A DNA stretch of 50,771 bases from a virus. Position 1 is the first letter of the stretch; every line of letters begins with the position of its first letter. The notes beneath the pieces were generated by a model. That model did not search any database. It saw nothing but the letters and a program-made list of their open reading frames with translations, and was not told where the DNA came from. Positions 31,147 through 38,758 of this stretch are shown here, in pieces. Position numbers and translations under genes: made by a program. The stretch spans positions 1-50,771 of the IMG/VR virus record IMGVR_UViG_3300036851_000433; one strand, given 5' to 3'.

Positions 31147-32647
31147 CATGGACCGCATCACGCTCGGCCGCCGCGTCTACGATTACTTCGTGGCGCGCGG
31201 GCTCGCGCCGCATCAGGCTGCAGCCTTCGCCGGCAACTGGGCATGGGAAGGCGGTGGACGCACGGACCTCGTCAATCCCGGCGACAACTGGCGCAATTCC
31301 CCCCGCGCGCCGCACTCCATCGGTCCGGGCCAGTGGAACGACCGCTCGCCGGCGCTGGTCACGTTCGCGCGCCGGCGTGGGGTGGATATCCCGGAAGGGG
31401 ATCTTCGCGATGTCGGCTATGCCCGCGATGTCGCCCGCCGCGTGCCCCTCGACGCCTACCTCGACTTCGCGTGGGATGAGATGCAGGGCCCCGAGGCCCG
31501 CGCGCTCCGCGCCGTCAGCGCCGCACCGGACCTGCGCACGGCGACGGCCGGCGCCATCGGCTATCACCGGCCGGCCGGGTTCACGTGGGCCAATCCCTAT
31601 GGCGGTCATGGATTCGAGGACCGCCTCGGGTTGGCGGAGCGCATTCTCGGAGCGGGTCGCGATGTTGAGCCGGCTGCTGCGGCGACCGTGGTGGCATCGG
31701 CGCCTGCCGCGCGCCCGCTGCCTCCCGCCACCGCATCCGCCCTGACCGGCATGCCGGCGATCCCCGCCGGCATCGCCGCGGAGATGGGAGCTCCCGGCGC
31801 CGGGGATGCCCAAGGCGGCCCACAAGACGGCTCGCGGGGACTGCAAGGCCCAGGGATGCAGGGGGTGGGCCGGTATCTCGCCGGCATGCTTGGCGGGGCA
31901 GGGCGCGGCGGCGAGGCGGATGAGGGCCAGCGCGACGTGCTGGGGTCCCAGCTGCAGCGCCAGCAGGTCGCCTTGACGGATCTGACGGCGCAGCTGCTTC
32001 GCCCCCAGAGGTACTATCGTGACGGTGGCCGTGTCGATGGCGAGGATGCGCGGCGCATCGCTGTCGCGCTCAGGATCGCCGCCAGGAAGACCGACACCAG
32101 CCCCTCCGACGCCGCAAAGGAGTCGGGGCGATACGCCAAGGGCACCTTCTCCTGGCACGGACTGAAGATCGCGATTGAGAACCCCAAGGGGTCCACCCGG
32201 TCGGGCGTGGACAAGGGCGGCAAGCGCTGGTCGGTGAAGATGCCGGCCACGTACGGGTTCGTGCGCGGGACGGAGGGGTTCGACGGCGACGCGGTCGATG
32301 TCTACGTCGGCCCCGACCATGCGTCGTCCAAGGTGTTCGTCATCGACCAGGTCGAGGCCGACACCGGCAAGTTCGACGAGCACAAGTGCTGCCTGTCCTA
32401 TGCGAGCAAGGAGGCGGCGCTCGCCGACTATCGCAAGGCGTTCTCCGACGGCAAGGCGGATCGGCGCATCGGTGCCGTCACCGAGATGGGCGTGGACGCG
32501 TTCAAGGCGTGGCTGAAGTCGCCCGCCAAGACGGGAAAGCCGGCTGGCCGGATCGCACCGCGGCGCTATGCCGATGGTGGGTCGGTGCGGCCCATCGGGA
32601 TTTCCGCGCTCGACGTTGCGCGGGCCTATGCAGGGTATGGCATCTGA
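31139..32647 (+). CDS. Tail lysozyme fused to an InPase-like polyvalent-protein domain (502 aa)
   Basis: Residues about 8-180 match the phage tail lysozyme domain: YDYFVARGLAPHQAAAFAGN, then SIGPGQWNDRSPALVTFARR and LDAYLDFAWDEMQGPEARAL, ending NPYGGHGFEDRLGLAERIL. An Ala/Pro/Gly linker leads to RYYRDGGRVDGEDARRIAVA. Residues about 318-465 match the inorganic-pyrophosphatase-like (InPase) domain of phage polyvalent proteins: SPSDAAKESGRYAKGTFSW, KIAIENPKGSTRSGVDKGG, YGFVRGTEGFDGDAVDVYVG, TGKFDEHKCCLSY. The end again carries RRYADGGSVRP and ALDVARAYAGYG. Virion-borne peptidoglycan opening plus a cytoplasmic effector in one chain suggests the C-terminal part enters the cell with the DNA. Confidence 0.78.
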   Translation: MSDMDRITLGRRVYDYFVARGLAPHQAAAFAGNWAWEGGGRTDLVNPGDNWRNSPRAPHSIGPGQWNDRSPALVTFARRRGVDIPEGDLRDVGYARDVARRVPLDAYLDFAWDEMQGPEARALRAVSAAPDLRTATAGAIGYHRPAGFTWANPYGGHGFEDRLGLAERILGAGRDVEPAAAATVVASAPAARPLPPATASALTGMPAIPAGIAAEMGAPGAGDAQGGPQDGSRGLQGPGMQGVGRYLAGMLGGAGRGGEADEGQRDVLGSQLQRQQVALTDLTAQLLRPQRYYRDGGRVDGEDARRIAVALRIAARKTDTSPSDAAKESGRYAKGTFSWHGLKIAIENPKGSTRSGVDKGGKRWSVKMPATYGFVRGTEGFDGDAVDVYVGPDHASSKVFVIDQVEADTGKFDEHKCCLSYASKEAALADYRKAFSDGKADRRIGAVTEMGVDAFKAWLKSPAKTGKPAGRIAPRRYADGGSVRPIGISALDVARAYAGYGI

Positions 32648-32664
32648 CAGGAAGGAAAAGAGAC

Positions 32665-32817
32665 ATGCGTAAGCTGGCGAGGAAGATCATCCTGTGGGCC
32701 TTGAAGCCTCAGTTCAATGACAGTCTGGGCAAAGTTACGGCGATCTTCGATCCTGAGCCCCTTGTAGCTCATGGCGGAGTTGGTCGAGGAAGCCGTCCAG
32801 GTGCGCTGACACCATAG
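32665..32817 (+). CDS. Small protein, 3' half antisense to another gene (50 aa)
   Basis: Good ribosome-binding site (GGAAGG) before the ATG at 32665. MRKLARKIILWALKPQFNDS then LGKVTAIFDPEPL looks natural; the rest runs antisense to the minus-strand gene at 32735. Possibly a gene truncated by that insertion. Confidence 0.4.
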   Translation: MRKLARKIILWALKPQFNDSLGKVTAIFDPEPLVAHGGVGRGSRPGALTP

Positions 32818-33010
32818 TCCAGGCGATCTCTGCCTCCGGCGTACCGTCCTTGCGGATGCCGGCTTCGAGGCGGCCACTGAAGCGTTGTGCCCAAGCGTCG
32901 AACGTTGCGACCGGATCAGCGGTGTCCAAGAACGTGTCGCGGAACAGCGCCCGGACGAGAGCCTCCAGCACCACCACTTTCGCTGTCAGCAGACTGAAAT
33001 CGTTGGCCAC
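32735..33010 (-). CDS. Hypothetical protein, single-gene minus-strand moron (91 aa)
   Basis: GTG start at 33010 chosen for GGGAG with 6-base spacing. Helical soluble protein: FSLLTAKVVVLEALVRALFR, then AWAQRFSGRLEAGIRKDGTP and DGFLDQLRHELQ. It has a strong own promoter (33043-33071). No family recognised. It is one of the isolated genes that oppose the late operon. Confidence 0.62.
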   Translation of the reverse strand: MANDFSLLTAKVVVLEALVRALFRDTFLDTADPVATFDAWAQRFSGRLEAGIRKDGTPEAEIAWTMVSAHLDGFLDQLRHELQGAQDRRSP

Positions 33011-33042
33011 CGGCAACTCCCAACGCAACGCACGCCGCGTGG

Positions 33043-33071
33043 TACATACCAAGAACGCGCTGCGGTTTCAA
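33043..33071 (-). promoter_or_regulatory. Sigma70-like promoter for the minus-strand gene at 32735-33010
   Basis: On the minus strand: TTGAAA (33071-33066), 17-base spacer, TATGTA (33048-33043). 32 bases lie between the -10 and the GTG start. Confidence 0.6.
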
Positions 33072-33081
33072 GGAACGCCCC

Positions 33082-35259
33082 ATGCCACTCCTACCGGGAA
33101 AGAAGAACGTGGGACGCAACACTGGCGAGCTGATGGGGAGTGGCCGGGGCCAGCGGCAGGCCGTGGCGATCGCGCTCGATGTGGCACGACGGCGTGGGAA
33201 GTCTGGCCCTCCTGCATCGAACGGCCGGGCCCATGGCGGACGAGTCCTCGATATGCGGGGCGGGGGAGCCGTGCGGGGGTATCAGGACGGGGGAGAGCCG
33301 GAGGCGCCGCTGAGCGACGGGCCTGTTCCTATGCGGCCTGTGCCGCCGGAGTTCGAGCCGGTCTCCCGGTTTGGCGACACCTTCAGCAACCCCTACAGGT
33401 ACGGGTCCGTCGACTACGCAGAGATGGGCCGGCATTCTCCCGGCGGCCGTCCGCCGCTGGATACACCGGTCACCGACTACTTCCTCGGTGAGGACTCGGA
33501 CCGCCCGGGGCTGCGCGCGGCCGAGAGGGTCATGCGCGACATGGGCCGGGGCGTCGTCATGGGCGGGCCTGAAATGGTTGCTGCCGGCCTTGGCAATCTT
33601 GAAGGGGCTGTCGATGAGGGCAGCGTTTCCAGAGGCGCAGGTGCTCTCGGGCAGATCGGCCTTGGCGCAGTAAGTCCGGTGCTGCCGGCGCTGCGGCCGT
33701 TCCAGCGGGCGTTCGCTGCGCGGCCGGTGGCCACCTCGGTCGGAACGGGGGCAACGTTCGGCGGTGCGTCCGTGTTGGCGGAGCCGGGGTCAGCTTCGGC
33801 GCAGGCGCCAGCGGCAGCACCCGACACCGAGCGGGCCAGGACCCTGGCCACCGAGGTATCGCAGCTCGGCCAGCAGGCGGAGGCGGCACGGCAGCTTCGA
33901 GAGAGAAACCGGCCGGCCGGTGTCGGCACCCCGTCGGCCAAGCATACCCAGTTCCACGATGCCGACGCAGAATATAGGCGTCTTATCGGCGAGCAGAATG
34001 CAGCGCGGGTTCTGCTCAAGGCCGAGATGGACAAGGGCACCCCGGAGTACCGGGCGCGCGAGGCGGCACAGGGCGACCGTGAGCGCCAGGTGCGCGAGGC
34101 CGTTGCGGCCCGGGACAAGCTGCTTGGTGAGGCACCCAGGCCGTTCCAGCAGGAGTTCGGCGCGACCGGGCGCCAATGGCCGCTTGCACCGGTCGTGCTC
34201 GGCGGCCTGACCGGCTTGGCCCTCGCCCTTCCGGGGACGATCTCGCAGCGCGCGAACTTGAGCCGGTGGAATCGCGCCTTGTCAGAGGCCCAGGGCATTC
34301 CCCATCCGAGCGTGATGCAGCGGCTCACTGGGCGCGCGCCGGGACCGGTAGCGCCGGAGCGGCAGGCCACCGCCATGGAGACCGCGCGCCGCTACGCCGA
34401 GCGTGACTATTCGCCAGGATACCTCGCTGGGTATGGGCTCCCCGTGGGCCTTGGTGCCGTCGAAGGGGCGGGCTCCGTCTTCCTGCCGAACTACTACAAC
34501 ATGACGAACCTGCCGTCGGAGAATCCGGAGTGGACGGCACTTCAGGCCGAGTACAGGAATCTGCCCGAGGGCCATCCACGCCGGGAGCAACTGAAACGGA
34601 TGCTCGAGGATGAAACCACGCTGACGCGGCGGAACCTGCGGCAGCAGCAGGCGGAAGAGTTCTTCTCGACCGGCCGCTGGATGCCGGCCATGGGTGGCGC
34701 GGCAGCAGAGGGTGCCACCATGGGAGCGATCGGCGCGACAGCAGGGCGGCTGGCACGTCCCTATGGATCGACGTGGAACCGGATGCGCGACGAGACGCAC
34801 GCTATTGTAGATCCGCGACCGCCGCCAGGACCGCGTGGGCCAGAACCGACAGGACCGTCAGGGGGAGCAGGATCGTCGTCCCCCACGCCGCCACCCCCAG
34901 CAGAACTGGGTTTGGCAAGGCTGCCACTCCCAGAGGGAGGACCAGGATCAGGAACGCCGCCGCGAGGCCCATCAGGACCAACGTCCACCGGTACAGGACC
35001 GCGGCCCATTGAGCCGCTCGACAATCCGCCGGTGCCGACTGGTGCATCATCGCCTCCCGTCATTGTGCGCGGCACAGATCGCCTGGGCCGACGCTATCAC
35101 TATGATCCGGCGACCGGGCACCGCACGTCTGGACCGCGCAAGCCGAACCCCGACGACGGCAACCGTGACGGGGGCGCCATCAACCGGCGCCGCGGCGGGG
35201 TGGTGGAGAGAGCGCTCGCCGTCGCGCGCAAGTACGCCGACGGCGGGGCTGTCTGGTAA
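33082..35259 (+). CDS. Internal virion-type protein with YADGG motifs at both ends (725 aa)
   Basis: The N-terminus MPLLPGKKNVGRNTGELMGS then RQAVAIALDVARRRGK carries an AIALxxAR helix. It is followed by RAHGGRVLDMRGGGAVRGYQ and DGG. The middle has membrane-prone stretches (LAPVVLGGLTGLALALPGTI; GAAAEGATMGAIGATAGRLA) and coiled coils, usual for ejected internal proteins. Residues 575-660 are a Pro/Gly/Ser-rich linker that overlaps a well-signalled antisense gene. The end is RRRGGVVERALAVARKYADG plus GAVW. No enzymatic motif seen. Confidence 0.6.
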   Translation: MPLLPGKKNVGRNTGELMGSGRGQRQAVAIALDVARRRGKSGPPASNGRAHGGRVLDMRGGGAVRGYQDGGEPEAPLSDGPVPMRPVPPEFEPVSRFGDTFSNPYRYGSVDYAEMGRHSPGGRPPLDTPVTDYFLGEDSDRPGLRAAERVMRDMGRGVVMGGPEMVAAGLGNLEGAVDEGSVSRGAGALGQIGLGAVSPVLPALRPFQRAFAARPVATSVGTGATFGGASVLAEPGSASAQAPAAAPDTERARTLATEVSQLGQQAEAARQLRERNRPAGVGTPSAKHTQFHDADAEYRRLIGEQNAARVLLKAEMDKGTPEYRAREAAQGDRERQVREAVAARDKLLGEAPRPFQQEFGATGRQWPLAPVVLGGLTGLALALPGTISQRANLSRWNRALSEAQGIPHPSVMQRLTGRAPGPVAPERQATAMETARRYAERDYSPGYLAGYGLPVGLGAVEGAGSVFLPNYYNMTNLPSENPEWTALQAEYRNLPEGHPRREQLKRMLEDETTLTRRNLRQQQAEEFFSTGRWMPAMGGAAAEGATMGAIGATAGRLARPYGSTWNRMRDETHAIVDPRPPPGPRGPEPTGPSGGAGSSSPTPPPPAELGLARLPLPEGGPGSGTPPRGPSGPTSTGTGPRPIEPLDNPPVPTGASSPPVIVRGTDRLGRRYHYDPATGHRTSGPRKPNPDDGNRDGGAINRRRGGVVERALAVARKYADGGAVW
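34802..35047 (-). CDS. Antisense two-span membrane protein nested in a plus-strand gene (81 aa)
   Basis: Opposite the proline-rich linker of the 725-aa gene. The start ATG at 35047 follows GGGAGG with 5-base spacing; ATG 35050 is also possible. Two membrane helices: YRWTLVLMGLAAAFLILVLP and WGTTILLPLTVLSVLAHAVL, joined by a short loop, with a soluble Arg/Gln N-terminus. Holin-like or exclusion roles are possible but unproven. The hydrophobicity may partly be a by-product of the sense-strand Pro/Gly bias. Confidence 0.45.
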   Translation of the reverse strand: MHQSAPADCRAAQWAAVLYRWTLVLMGLAAAFLILVLPLGVAALPNPVLLGVAAWGTTILLPLTVLSVLAHAVLAAVADLQ

Positions 35260-35260
35260 A

Positions 35261-35575
35261 CTACGCACAGGCTTTTCCTCCTGACAGAATCTGCCCGGCA
35301 TCGACAAAGGCAGAGAGACTGCGCCGATCAGCGGCCAGGTCTGGAGGTGGCGACGCCGATTGCGGGTTGGATGCAATGCCTGGATACAGGGTGCGGTCGA
35401 ATGCATTGCTGATCCAGGCGGCGACCATGGTGAGCGCAATACCTAGCGCAAGACCAACGATGGCTCCGTGCAAGCCGCCGAGCAACGCACCAAGGATCAG
35501 CCCTGCGAAGACATTCAAGCCGGGGATGAGCATCAGCGCCACAGCGCCGAAAATCGCGATTTGAACTATGTCCAT
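35261..35575 (-). CDS. Small membrane protein (104 aa)
   Basis: ATG at 35575 with GGGAG 8 bases upstream. Two hydrophobic segments: IAIFGAVALMLIPGLNVFAG and GAIVGLALGIALTMVAAWIS, then a soluble tail (about 40 residues). Own promoter at 35600-35629. It ends 2 bases past the 725-aa gene. Holin, antiholin or exclusion protein are all possible; nothing decides. Confidence 0.65.
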   Translation of the reverse strand: MDIVQIAIFGAVALMLIPGLNVFAGLILGALLGGLHGAIVGLALGIALTMVAAWISNAFDRTLYPGIASNPQSASPPPDLAADRRSLSAFVDAGQILSGGKACA

Positions 35576-35599
35576 AAAGGCCACTCCCTCACTCTGCGT

Positions 35600-35629
35600 A
35601 ATGTAGGTGCGACACTCCCCTTCCTGCAA
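35600..35629 (-). promoter_or_regulatory. Sigma70-like promoter for the membrane protein gene
   Basis: On the minus strand: TTGCAG (35629-35624), 18-base spacer, TACATT (35605-35600), 24 bases before the ATG. Confidence 0.4.
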
Positions 35630-35656
35630 CCCTGAACGTAAGCGGAACCACATCAC

Positions 35657-36004
35657 ATGACCGCCATCACCCCGGCTCGCGTTCTAGCCGCCGCCTCTCT
35701 TGCCTTCGCCGCCGAAAACGCCGGAGTGGGTCTGCTCAACGATCCTGAGCGCTTCGATCGTGAGTTCGGGCGGGGCGCCTTCGCCCAGACGGAGAGCGAT
35801 GTCCTCGATCTTGCTCGCGGATTCGTCGAGCGATTTGCGGACACAAGCCTCAAGCGCGGGCGACATGCGAGCGAGATTGCGGCACAGATGCGTGATGATC
35901 GTGAGATGGGCGAGGCTGTAGCCCTGCAGGTTGTCGCCCGGCCTGTCGTCCATGACGTTTCTCCAACGCAGTACCACCAAGTGACAAGGAGCCCCAAGGC
36001 ATGA
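35657..36004 (+). CDS. Questionable plus-strand gene opposite a better minus-strand gene
   Basis: Starts MTAITPARVLAAASLAFAAE with only a weak ribosome-binding site. From codon 10 it is antisense to the convincing gene at 35684-35953. Its first 12 bases (ATGACCGCCATC) are repeated at 36001, the next plus-strand start. Either a stub or non-coding. Confidence 0.25.
   Translation: MTAITPARVLAAASLAFAAENAGVGLLNDPERFDREFGRGAFAQTESDVLDLARGFVERFADTSLKRGRHASEIAAQMRDDREMGEAVALQVVARPVVHDVSPTQYHQVTRSPKA
35684..35953 (-). CDS. Hypothetical helical protein (89 aa)
   Basis: ATG at 35953 with GGAG 9 bases upstream. GYSLAHLTIITHLCRNLARM, then LEACVRKSLDESASKIEDIA and ELTIEALRIVEQ are well-formed amphipathic helices. 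Soluble. No family recognised. One of three consecutive minus-strand single genes (35.3-36.5 kb). Confidence 0.6.
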   Translation of the reverse strand: MDDRPGDNLQGYSLAHLTIITHLCRNLARMSPALEACVRKSLDESASKIEDIALRLGEGAPPELTIEALRIVEQTHSGVFGGEGKRGGG

Positions 36005-36327
36005 CCGCCATCGCCTCGCCCGCCAACGATCCCATTCTCCTTGAGGCCGTTCTGCGCGGTCACCTTGCCGGGGTCTTTGCAGACCTACCGCCGTTCCCGT
36101 CGCAGTTCACGCTAACTGCTCTGCTTGGGCCGAACGGTGAGCTCCACGTCGAAGACGATGCGCTTGATGTCTCTGGCGCCCCCATCGTCGATGCACAAGG
36201 CGAACCCAGGCGGGGTGAAATTGATGTCGAGGCTGGGCTTGCCGATGCAGACGCCCTTCTCGAACGCTTCCGCAAATGCCGCCGGCCTGATGAGGTCCTG
36301 TTTACGAGTGTTCGTCTTGACGAGTAG
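36001..36327 (+). CDS. Plus-strand small gene, C-terminal part antisense to another gene (108 aa)
   Basis: A strong AAGGAG lies 9 bases before the ATG. MTAIASPANDPILLEAVLRG then HLAGVFADLPPFPSQF looks natural; from 36112 on it overlaps a convincing minus-strand gene. The start is supported, the full length is not. Confidence 0.38.
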   Translation: MTAIASPANDPILLEAVLRGHLAGVFADLPPFPSQFTLTALLGPNGELHVEDDALDVSGAPIVDAQGEPRRGEIDVEAGLADADALLERFRKCRRPDEVLFTSVRLDE

Positions 36328-36501
36328 GTTCGTCAGCATCTGGCCCATGCTGAATAGGATGCCGGTCTCAGTCTGCCGGAACACGGGCGTGTCAGCCTGA
36401 GCGCCGTCGATCCGAACAGCCGATCCGTCGCGAAGCTCTACATCGGCGCCCAGAATTCGGTTGGATACGTCGAATGCGACGCGTGTCCATTGATCCTTCA
36501 C
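36112..36501 (-). CDS. Hypothetical alpha/beta protein, minus-strand moron (129 aa)
   Basis: GTG at 36501 chosen because GGAG precedes it by 8 bases. Sequence is well formed: VAFDVSNRILGADVELRDGS, VFRQTETGILFSMGQMLTNL, and RIVFDVELTVRP at the end. A longer upstream frame is Arg/Cys-rich and not believable. Function unknown. Confidence 0.62.
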   Translation of the reverse strand: MKDQWTRVAFDVSNRILGADVELRDGSAVRIDGAQADTPVFRQTETGILFSMGQMLTNLLVKTNTRKQDLIRPAAFAEAFEKGVCIGKPSLDINFTPPGFALCIDDGGARDIKRIVFDVELTVRPKQSS

Positions 36502-36596
36502 GGCAACGACTCCTCTTACGCGCAGAACAAAACGCGCACACCCGTAGCACGCTCGGCACCTGAGCCTCAATCCAATCGGCGTGGGACCTTTCACCG

Positions 36597-37727
36597 ATGC
36601 CCTACACTGCACCCGACCGGCCCTATTCGTTTCCCATCTCGGAATACACCACGCCCGATGAGATGCGTCAGGAGCGTGTCTCGCAAGCGCTGGGGTGGGA
36701 TACGACGCAGCCGTCGGCACGGTTCAGAGAAACGCTCGTTCGGCATCTACCGGCTATGTTGGGGTTCATCGGCCCCCGCGTGTCCGTTGCTCCTCGTGTT
36801 GCGCCGGGAAGCCCGACGCCTACGCCTCCCGTGGATAGGTTTGGTGGCGACCCGAGAGTAACGGCGATGCTGCAACGACTGCAACAGAACGGTCGGCCGA
36901 CGCAGGGCCAGCGCGACCTCTACGAATTGACGCCGGCAACCAATCCGCACGAAGCGCGTGCGGTGATGATGGATGACAGCCATCGCTCGATGCTCGATCC
37001 CGTGCGCAGCCAGCGTTTCTGGGATGCGCCTGACCTTCATTCTGCGAGGCCGTCGTCGGTGCCGCCGTCCAATGCCCCGCAGATCGGTCCGACACAGCCG
37101 CAGCGCGACTTCCATGCACTCAATCCAAACACCTCGCCTGAGGTGGCCTTTGGGCGTCGCGCGTCTGACCCGGTGCAGCATGCTCGTTATTGGCGGGGTC
37201 TGCGCGAGATGAACCCGAGCCGAGATCCACTCTTTGGAGGGACCTTCGAGAACCTGCCGCGCCCGCCGAACAACAGGCTGCATGCCGACGGCGGAGCGGT
37301 CGGCCAGGCCCTCTCCATCGCCCGCCGCTATGCCCAGGGCGGCACCGTGGAAGGTCCGATTCTCGGCCCCACAGGGGGGCGCGAGGACGCCATCCCCATC
37401 TCCGTCGCGAGCGGCAGCTACGTCGTACCTGCGGACGTTGTAGCGGCCTGCGGCGACGGCAACACGCTGGCGGGCATGAAGACGCTGGAGCGGATGATGG
37501 GCGGCTCTGTCCGGTCATCCGGTGTTGCTGGTGCGCCCATGGCCTCCGGCGGCGCCGTGCCGATCCGCATCAGTGACGGGGAGTACGTCGTGTCGCCTGA
37601 GCAGGTGGCCCAGATCGGCGGCGGGGACATGGCACAGGGCCACCGTGCCCTGGATGCCTTCGTGCGAAGATCGCGGGCGGAGCACGTCAAGAAGCTGAAA
37701 AGCCTCCCCGGACCTGTGAAGGGGTAG
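36597..37727 (+). CDS. Virion-region protein with YAQGG motif and duplicated C-terminal unit (376 aa)
   Basis: The N-terminal 220 residues are Pro/Arg-rich. Then LHADGGAVGQALSIARRYAQ plus GG. The C-terminus contains two versions of one unit: DAIPISVASGSYVVPADVVA followed by GDGNTLAGMKTLERMM (about residues 263-303), and AVPIRISDGEYVVSPEQVAQ followed by GGGDMAQGHRALDAFV (about 322-358). This GSYVxPAD / GEYVxxPEQV pair is a conserved phage family by recall, role unknown. The last residues are KKLKSLPGPVKG. Confidence 0.62.
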   Translation: MPYTAPDRPYSFPISEYTTPDEMRQERVSQALGWDTTQPSARFRETLVRHLPAMLGFIGPRVSVAPRVAPGSPTPTPPVDRFGGDPRVTAMLQRLQQNGRPTQGQRDLYELTPATNPHEARAVMMDDSHRSMLDPVRSQRFWDAPDLHSARPSSVPPSNAPQIGPTQPQRDFHALNPNTSPEVAFGRRASDPVQHARYWRGLREMNPSRDPLFGGTFENLPRPPNNRLHADGGAVGQALSIARRYAQGGTVEGPILGPTGGREDAIPISVASGSYVVPADVVAACGDGNTLAGMKTLERMMGGSVRSSGVAGAPMASGGAVPIRISDGEYVVSPEQVAQIGGGDMAQGHRALDAFVRRSRAEHVKKLKSLPGPVKG

Positions 37728-37732
37728 AGGCG

Positions 37733-38659
37733 ATGGCAACGCCACTCGCCGTACTGCAACTCGCGCGGCACTACGCCGACGGCGGGCGTGTCGGGCCTCC
37801 GCTGCCGCACACGACGCTGACGGGCGATCCTGTGCGGGTGGACCGGCCGCACATGGGGCCGCTCCCGGATGAGCCGCCGAGCCAGAGGCGGTTCACGGAC
37901 TGGCTCGCCTCGCGCGGGATGCCGGCCGGCATGGCGCGATCGATTGGGTCCTGGGCGCCGTGGACGCCGTGGGGTGGGGCGTATGACGCGCCGTCAGTGA
38001 TCGGGCATGGGATTGAGGAAGGCAACCCGGTGGCCGTGGGGCTCGGGGCGCTGGCGGCGCTGCCGTTTGGAGCGCGAGTCGCCAGATTGCCATCCGGTCG
38101 AGGAGGCGGGTATAGTGGAGCTATGGGTCAGACCCTGTACCATGGCGGTCGCGATATCGGTGACGAGGGCGTTCTCAGACGAGGAAACGCGGGCTATCCG
38201 GGGTCCGGTCAAGACTCAGGCGCTATCTTCCTGACGCCCAGCCGCGAGTACGCCGAACAATATGTCAGACCTACCAGGGGTGCCCTTTATGAAGCGCGAT
38301 TGAATCCCGATGCTGAGCGTATTTTTGACGCCGCCAACCCCCAGCACCTTCAGGATCTGCGCGCCGCTTATGAGCGCGCATTCAGGCGCGGCGATTACGA
38401 CAGCCTGGATGACGCGCTCGCTGACCATGGGCAGGCCGCTGCAGCAATAAGGCATAGTCTCGCCCACGGTGCCCCTGATTGGGCGACTCTGTCCCAGTAT
38501 CTCCAAGAGGTAAGGGACGCCGGGTTCTCTGGCGCCAGGTTCGTCGAACGCCCTGGCGCAATCAGCAGGTTGCCGGATGGCTCCTGGGATGTCAGCGGCG
38601 CTCCCGTCTACTCATATGGCATGTTCAACGATGTGCCGGTGCGGAGAGTGACCCGCTAA
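37733..38659 (+). CDS. YADGG-family protein with ADP-ribosyltransferase-like C-terminus, copy 2 (308 aa)
   Basis: Residues 1-115 parallel the gene at 28902: MATPLAVLQLARHYADGG, then RFTDWLASRGMPAGMARSIG and VAVGLGALAALPFGARVARL. From about residue 130 a different domain starts: MGQTLYHGGRDIGDEG, GAIFLTPSREYAEQYVRPTR, GALYEARLNPDAERIFDAAN. The order Y-H-G, then a strand with xFLTPSxEYAxxY, then LYExxL resembles ADP-ribosyltransferase-like domains of polymorphic toxins and phage polyvalent proteins. His137 and Tyr residues are present; the catalytic Glu is not certain. GC content falls in this half. Inference: a virion-delivered effector. Confidence 0.6.
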   Translation: MATPLAVLQLARHYADGGRVGPPLPHTTLTGDPVRVDRPHMGPLPDEPPSQRRFTDWLASRGMPAGMARSIGSWAPWTPWGGAYDAPSVIGHGIEEGNPVAVGLGALAALPFGARVARLPSGRGGGYSGAMGQTLYHGGRDIGDEGVLRRGNAGYPGSGQDSGAIFLTPSREYAEQYVRPTRGALYEARLNPDAERIFDAANPQHLQDLRAAYERAFRRGDYDSLDDALADHGQAAAAIRHSLAHGAPDWATLSQYLQEVRDAGFSGARFVERPGAISRLPDGSWDVSGAPVYSYGMFNDVPVRRVTR

Positions 38660-38758
38660 GCGCCGCTCCGATAGCCGCCGTTCCGATGGCCGGATGTGCT
38701 GCAGCATCCTCCCTCATGGGCGAACGCCCGCAATAGTCCGTGAAGGGGTATAAGGCTC

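Noticed and set aside
38690-38740. 16-codon reading frame before the third YADGG-family gene
   Set aside because: Too short, no ribosome-binding site, and its DNA includes remnants of the duplicated 5' flank.
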